From JAJRPT01 sp965661945 (GTDB lineage: Bacteria > Bacteroidota > Ignavibacteria > Kapaibacteriales > UBA2268), in NCBI GenBank assembly GCA_965661945.1, contig CBFIFP010000007.1, positions 62,001 to 126,000 of the forward strand: a stretch of DNA of 64,000 nucleotides. Direction: 5' to 3'. The position numbers and the translations under genes are program-made. The notes under the pieces were generated by a model. It worked only from the letters and a program-made list of their open reading frames with translations, was not told the origin of the DNA and searched no databases. This document shows positions 61,701 to 64,000 of the stretch, piece by piece (the first letter of the stretch is position 1; each line of letters starts with the position of its first letter).

Positions 61701-63824
61701 GCAGTATGAAAGCAGATAAAAAAGCCCGATTTCAGACGCTTGTTTATTAGATATAAGTTGCTTGGCTCCAATAAAATATTGATAAGCAGATTCGACATTA
61801 TTTTCCAATAATAATTTTTTACCTTCTTCAATCTTTGTAATAGCTTTATTCAAAGGATTTTCAATTTTAATTTTATTTAATATCTCTTTTCCAATTTTAA
61901 TATTTTCTAAATTATCTTGATTATTTTCATTTGTCATAAATTCAATTAATTCAGAAAACTCCTCAACCTCAGAAATTAACTCTTCTAGCATAATTCCCAA
62001 AGAATATAAATCAGAAAATAATCCATTTTTTGGTTTATAATTTCCACCAAGTCCTGGAGCATCAATTGATTTAATTTCATTGCTTTCAGCCCAGCCAAAA
62101 TCAATTAAAACTGGCTTCTTATTTCTTAGAATTATATTACTTGGAGAAATATCACGATGAGTTATGTTATTATATTTTAAATCACTAAGTAAATTAAAAC
62201 ATTCTAAAATAAATTCTTTTATTTCATTTAAATTTAATACATTTTTTAAAGATTTTAACTCAGATAAAGTTTGACCTTCAATATATTCCATCTTAAAAGT
62301 TGCAAAATTATTAACTTCATTTAATTCATAAACTTTCGGAAAATATTCAGAATTTAATTTATTTAATATTTCAAACTCATTTTTAATAATATTTTTATTT
62401 GCTTGTTTTTGAATAATTATTTCGCCATCTTTCAGATATTTATAAATTCTACTTATATAAAAAGTGCCTTGATACCAGCATAAAATTCTACTTTGGATTA
62501 CTGTCTGAATTGGATTAATATATTTAAAACTATAATTAGTTATATGTGTATTTTCTTCAATTTTATAAATATTATTTTCATTTAAAAAATTAAATAAATA
62601 GCCAATATTATTTAATTTTTTTGTATCAAGATTTAATTTACTTCTGCCATTAAGTTCTTTAATGGTTTTAATATATGTATTCTCACCAGCTGCAAAATAA
62701 TAAACTATATTATATAATAAATATAATATTTTATGATCATTATTTAATACAAAAATAGATTCTAATTTAATTCTATTTTTCAAAAATAAACTTGCGACTT
62801 CATTATTAAAATATTCTTCTTTATCGCTAATTATTTTTAAATTGATATATAATTTATGACCATTATGCTCTCCAATGAAAAATTGATAAACCAAAAAACC
62901 ATTCTGATTTTTTAAACTAATTTCATCTAATAAATTTTTCAAAAATGCTTTTCCTTGCTCAGAAGTTAAAACATCTATAGTTAAATCATTAAATTTATCA
63001 AGTGAATTTAATATAATTTCTTCATTTTTTAATACAACAAAAGGATAACCATTTTCCGAAAGTTCAGCTAAAATATCTTGCAGAGGTAAACCAGTGTATG
63101 ATTTTTCAATTTCATTTTTTGTCTCTTTTTTCTTGAATGCAAAGTAAAGTTGGCGAGTTTCCTTTATATCCCCAACGTATTCAAAAGATTCAAAAATTTC
63201 GCTAAGTGCTTTCTCAAAATTCTCTTTTGAATACTTTTCTGTAATTATATCTTTATTCCACTCTGTATGTTTGAAAAACTTAATTGCTTCGTCATTTGGG
63301 TCAATCCATTCAATCACAAGCACATCATTTGTTAAATCAGCAAGTTTTTTAATCGCTTGCGAAAGTGAGCCATAATCGGAAGTACAAGAATAAATCCAAT
63401 GAATTAGTGCAAATGCAAGAACTAAATCAGCTTTTTCTTCTATTTCAACTATATTTTTATCAACAATTTCAAAATTCTGAATATTTAGAAAATCTTTAGC
63501 TGATTTCAGCATATTAACATAAGTTGGGTCCATCTCTACTGCGGTAGTTTTCTTGGCACCTCTAAAAAGTGAGTGAAAGCAGAAATAAGCAGAATTGGCA
63601 CCTAAATCTAAAACAGTTTTATTCTGAATCCAGTTTGAATAAAAAATTATTTTAGTTAGATTTTTTTTATTTACAAGTCCTTTGTCAACAGGATTGATTT
63701 CAATAAAAGTGTCAGAAAGATAAAATTTCTGGTATCCATAAAAAGAAATCACATCTCCAAGTTCAATTTTGCCTGGTTCTGCATATCTATTAGGGTCGTC
63801 ATATATTTCTACTTGCTTAGTCAT
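55782..63824 (-). CDS. Giant methyltransferase-kinase-glycosyltransferase protein
   Basis: 2680 residues from the ATG at 63824 (an upstream TTG would add ten). Domains in order: class I methyltransferase (about 40-235; LDLGANSAYF); a nucleotidyltransferase-like or unknown region (245-390); protein-kinase fold (445-630) with HRD 556-558, Asn563 and DFG 575-577; short TPR-like part (660-740); GT2 (762-1000; IIPIYNRP, LLNNDTVV); GT2 (1059-1290; IIPVHNNL, FLNNDVEV); GT4 (1412-1820; GGVMTHKG, ECLAMGIPVVAP); methyltransferase (1894-2055; LNLGCGND); GT4 (2102-2475; GGTLSRKG, EAMACGLPVIVTEGG); TPRs (2490-2670). No membrane segment, so cytosolic. Methyltransferase plus kinase recalls WbdD, which caps O-antigen chains. 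Likely builds and caps a surface glycan; acceptor unknown. Confidence 0.85.
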   Translation of the reverse strand: MTKQVEIYDDPNRYAEPGKIELGDVISFYGYQKFYLSDTFIEINPVDKGLVNKKNLTKIIFYSNWIQNKTVLDLGANSAYFCFHSLFRGAKKTTAVEMDPTYVNMLKSAKDFLNIQNFEIVDKNIVEIEEKADLVLAFALIHWIYSCTSDYGSLSQAIKKLADLTNDVLVIEWIDPNDEAIKFFKHTEWNKDIITEKYSKENFEKALSEIFESFEYVGDIKETRQLYFAFKKKETKNEIEKSYTGLPLQDILAELSENGYPFVVLKNEEIILNSLDKFNDLTIDVLTSEQGKAFLKNLLDEISLKNQNGFLVYQFFIGEHNGHKLYINLKIISDKEEYFNNEVASLFLKNRIKLESIFVLNNDHKILYLLYNIVYYFAAGENTYIKTIKELNGRSKLNLDTKKLNNIGYLFNFLNENNIYKIEENTHITNYSFKYINPIQTVIQSRILCWYQGTFYISRIYKYLKDGEIIIQKQANKNIIKNEFEILNKLNSEYFPKVYELNEVNNFATFKMEYIEGQTLSELKSLKNVLNLNEIKEFILECFNLLSDLKYNNITHRDISPSNIILRNKKPVLIDFGWAESNEIKSIDAPGLGGNYKPKNGLFSDLYSLGIMLEELISEVEEFSELIEFMTNENNQDNLENIKIGKEILNKIKIENPLNKAITKIEEGKKLLLENNVESAYQYFIGAKQLISNKQASEIGLFYLLSYCQFNLGDFEKASENITTEMILNPDNLAAFELDEKINNELNKSSQTENIIEKDWEYPVSIIIPIYNRPGLTEQCIMSIYENTKSDFELIIVDNNSDDETKLVLNNLQNKYNFTLITNSINEGFAIANNKAIEVRKGENVFLLNNDTVVTANWLESSLELIQKESAGIVGSCLLYPDSDIIQHKGVLIGTQDGNTLAPYHIKQYHKLSKVDNKTQKFSAVTGAAMLISSDLIAAIGGLDDKYINGLEDIDYCFKATSVGAKIWYNADSIIYHYESMSKDRHKHDIANWQRLNQKWLGKIKFDETQEQTIKNVQDNNLAKNKLNEEIIKESINYEDNFISRDIKEDLTNPYENIDYSIIIPVHNNLQFTKKCIENIYKTSAMYSIEVIIIDNASTDETIDYLNSIKDLVTVIKNDKNESFSRANNQGAEIAKGNYLVFLNNDVEVQPGWLESLDERFREDNKVVVQGGKLVYPNGLIQHCGVVWGPVSENFNLHYHIYLAANPDVEWVNKYREFQMVTGALFAIRSKVFNEIGKFDEGYFFGHEDLDLCLKSRFAGYKVMYNPEVVGIHHESVTKKSEGIKKFERFITEPDSYDAKNHKYFLSKWENIIEVDAQKYYLEDGLYGLAGLPDRFENFQAKLKELFEALKLVPEELYQRKAKRVSEILFNNPSYDFVANVQILLNTSYERLIQAIDFVKDGSFEDNSNKRLKVLMTMYGWNESGGGTIFPRDVAIEYVKQGYDVFVFYAGADDIGINEKNFIKEWVDEKVKLCGVYNREITFTNSKNPKYEINDPEVSSIFETKLDEFKPDIVHFHNFVGLSFNIAKIAKQKGYKTLYTPFNYHLIDPDLYMINSDLKKWESPDLLEHSNVLKMMPELKNEYIERIEAAKLVINNYIDMTLAVSTRVKDILVEFGCRPEKITIINQVPKSVNKLKKLDKNRKIKKPIKIGYIGGVMTHKGVHNLIVASSILPKNSAELNIYGFVDNKYKEILLSIQTNIKVNLKGAYQFNQLNEIAKDIDIAVLPSMWEDCAPFATLECLAMGIPVVAPNIGGFSDFIVDDFNGKIFQFDDVEQLAKILIELTNKSELIEKLRANSFITFKFEDYINHLKYLYLRTIENTLLPLEIQYLFKDKLNIEFENMYDSEETEYPTPENNYTQSTNSPMNRVSFEQNFAGGFSNKQATGKMPNPLPSPLLLNLGCGNDIRDGFVNIDLFSENPNVVNMDIRKLELPNDTVDTILASDVLEHFSHRETDSILKEWNRVLKEGAEIIIRCPNLRLQLEAYMRGDWDADVASYMIFGGQTNPGDYHCIGFDKESIYKHLNNCGFEITSYEENDFPQNRGFINLNMTVKARKKKSNVFELDNNNFKSEDNNQVKNEIKQDINNDFKSEVKAKNNLNPQLNIVWEGSQFIYHSLALINREISYNVINSGLANLTILPFEEDTFSAKGNPKYELLNNYHIDNKEEEGDFSELPYVWVRHQWPPQNYKPEGAKWIIMQPWEYTSLRKDVYDVLKNADEIWTPSNFSRQAMINSGLDFDKVQVIPNGINPEIFKPDGINYNLKTNAKIKFLFVGGTLSRKGIDILLKTFVKTFTKNDPVSLVIKDIGGDSFYKGQNAQELIQTLQKNPDAPEFIYISEDLTEEEMASLYRACDVFVSPYRGEGFCLPALEAMACGLPVIVTEGGATDDFVDNSFAWRISAKDKLLENNNPLHATINESYYLEPDDEALIYFFTDILNNPNVIKYYGYIATYKARKFWTWERATLKMYNRLDALYNTTMAKEYAKQITDISDDYMLIGEAISEIENGDYDKAIEILNSITNSDFTDTCVILNSIIYLNKGKYNQAKETINKIDSNKYQVEFNYITSICYLAENKLVEALEHINPIISNWHNLKWTCKIEIRLDDLINIVADTLYLMEDYENAIEIYKSSVNHNPMNTSAVLGVAKCMFELGNKEEAIALIQDIKNEFPNEPTIDEILDSMMVS

Positions 63825-64000
63825 TGATTTTATTATAAATATTCTTATTACCAAGTAATGACTATCAATGACTATGCCAAGAAAGAAGATTAAAATTAAC
63901 TTTTATTATAAAATTTATATTTTGAAATATTTTAATAATCTTTAATAAATTAATATTAATTAGTTATTTAATACGTTTATTAACATAAATATTATTATCT
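63825..64000. other. AT-rich upstream region of the giant gene
   Basis: About 175 bases to the window end, very AT-rich, presumably holding the promoter for the minus-strand giant gene. I found no TAnnTTTG box, repeat or start of another gene. Confidence 0.4.

Overview
The window is very AT-rich. It looks like a chromosomal piece from a bacterium of the Bacteroidota/Chlorobiota (FCB) group, perhaps close to Ignavibacteria or Kapabacteria. Four things suggest this: type IX secretion (T9SS) type-A C-terminal sorting domains; promoters of the Bacteroidota form TTTG-N20-TAnnTTTG in front of the str operon and rpmH; frequent TTG/GTG starts with weak Shine-Dalgarno sites; and a gene content typical of these groups. 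An isolated flagellin gene fits Ignavibacteria-like lineages better than classical Bacteroidetes. No tRNA, rRNA, CRISPR array, intact insertion sequence or replication origin is visible.

Layout. 1-8.6 kb: end of a sugar ABC permease, a MltD-like transglycosylase with eight LysM repeats, a flagellin, a putative outer-membrane barrel protein, a lipoprotein with an extremely charged tail, and a large OmpA-type protein. 9.2-15.4 kb: a tightly coupled six-gene carotenoid operon (two CrtI-type desaturases, phytoene synthase, acyltransferase, glycosyltransferase, CruF-like hydratase), predicted to make an acylated glycoside of an acyclic carotenoid. 15.4-22.4 kb: two tandem cassettes, each with a conserved leader of about 430 bp, a small secreted Cys-rich protein, a hairpin, and a BNR-repeat protein with a T9SS sorting domain. 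A relic of a further sorting domain lies in front of them. 22.6-40.6 kb: the str, S10, spc and alpha ribosomal operons in standard order (rpsL to rplQ) but without rpsD, map or adk. 40.7-44.4 kb: LolD-like ATPase and its degraded duplicate, then yidC, yidD, rnpA and rpmH on the minus strand. 44.4-48 kb: lpxH-like gene, then a coupled run of auxiliary lipoprotein, birA, coaX and a GT2 enzyme. 48.1-50.7 kb: a third, inverted copy of the leader cassette, whose BNR protein lacks the sorting domain. 51.2-55.1 kb: a STAND/AAA-type ATPase directly behind a secreted protein of unknown function, and divergent pth. 55.1-63.8 kb: degraded T9SS-domain fragments and an approximately 2680-residue protein combining methyltransferase, kinase, four glycosyltransferase domains, a second methyltransferase and TPRs.

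The most novel material is (1) the repeated leader / Cys-rich protein / BNR-protein cassette, whose leader carries a TA tract of 10, 7 and 9 units next to a promoter-like box inside a dyad, so expression could be switched by slippage; and (2) the giant methyltransferase-kinase-glycosyltransferase protein. Its first half resembles the chain-terminating WbdD-type methyltransferase/kinase of O-antigen assembly, here joined to the polymerising enzymes in one chain. All functions are inferred from sequence reading; no database search was run.
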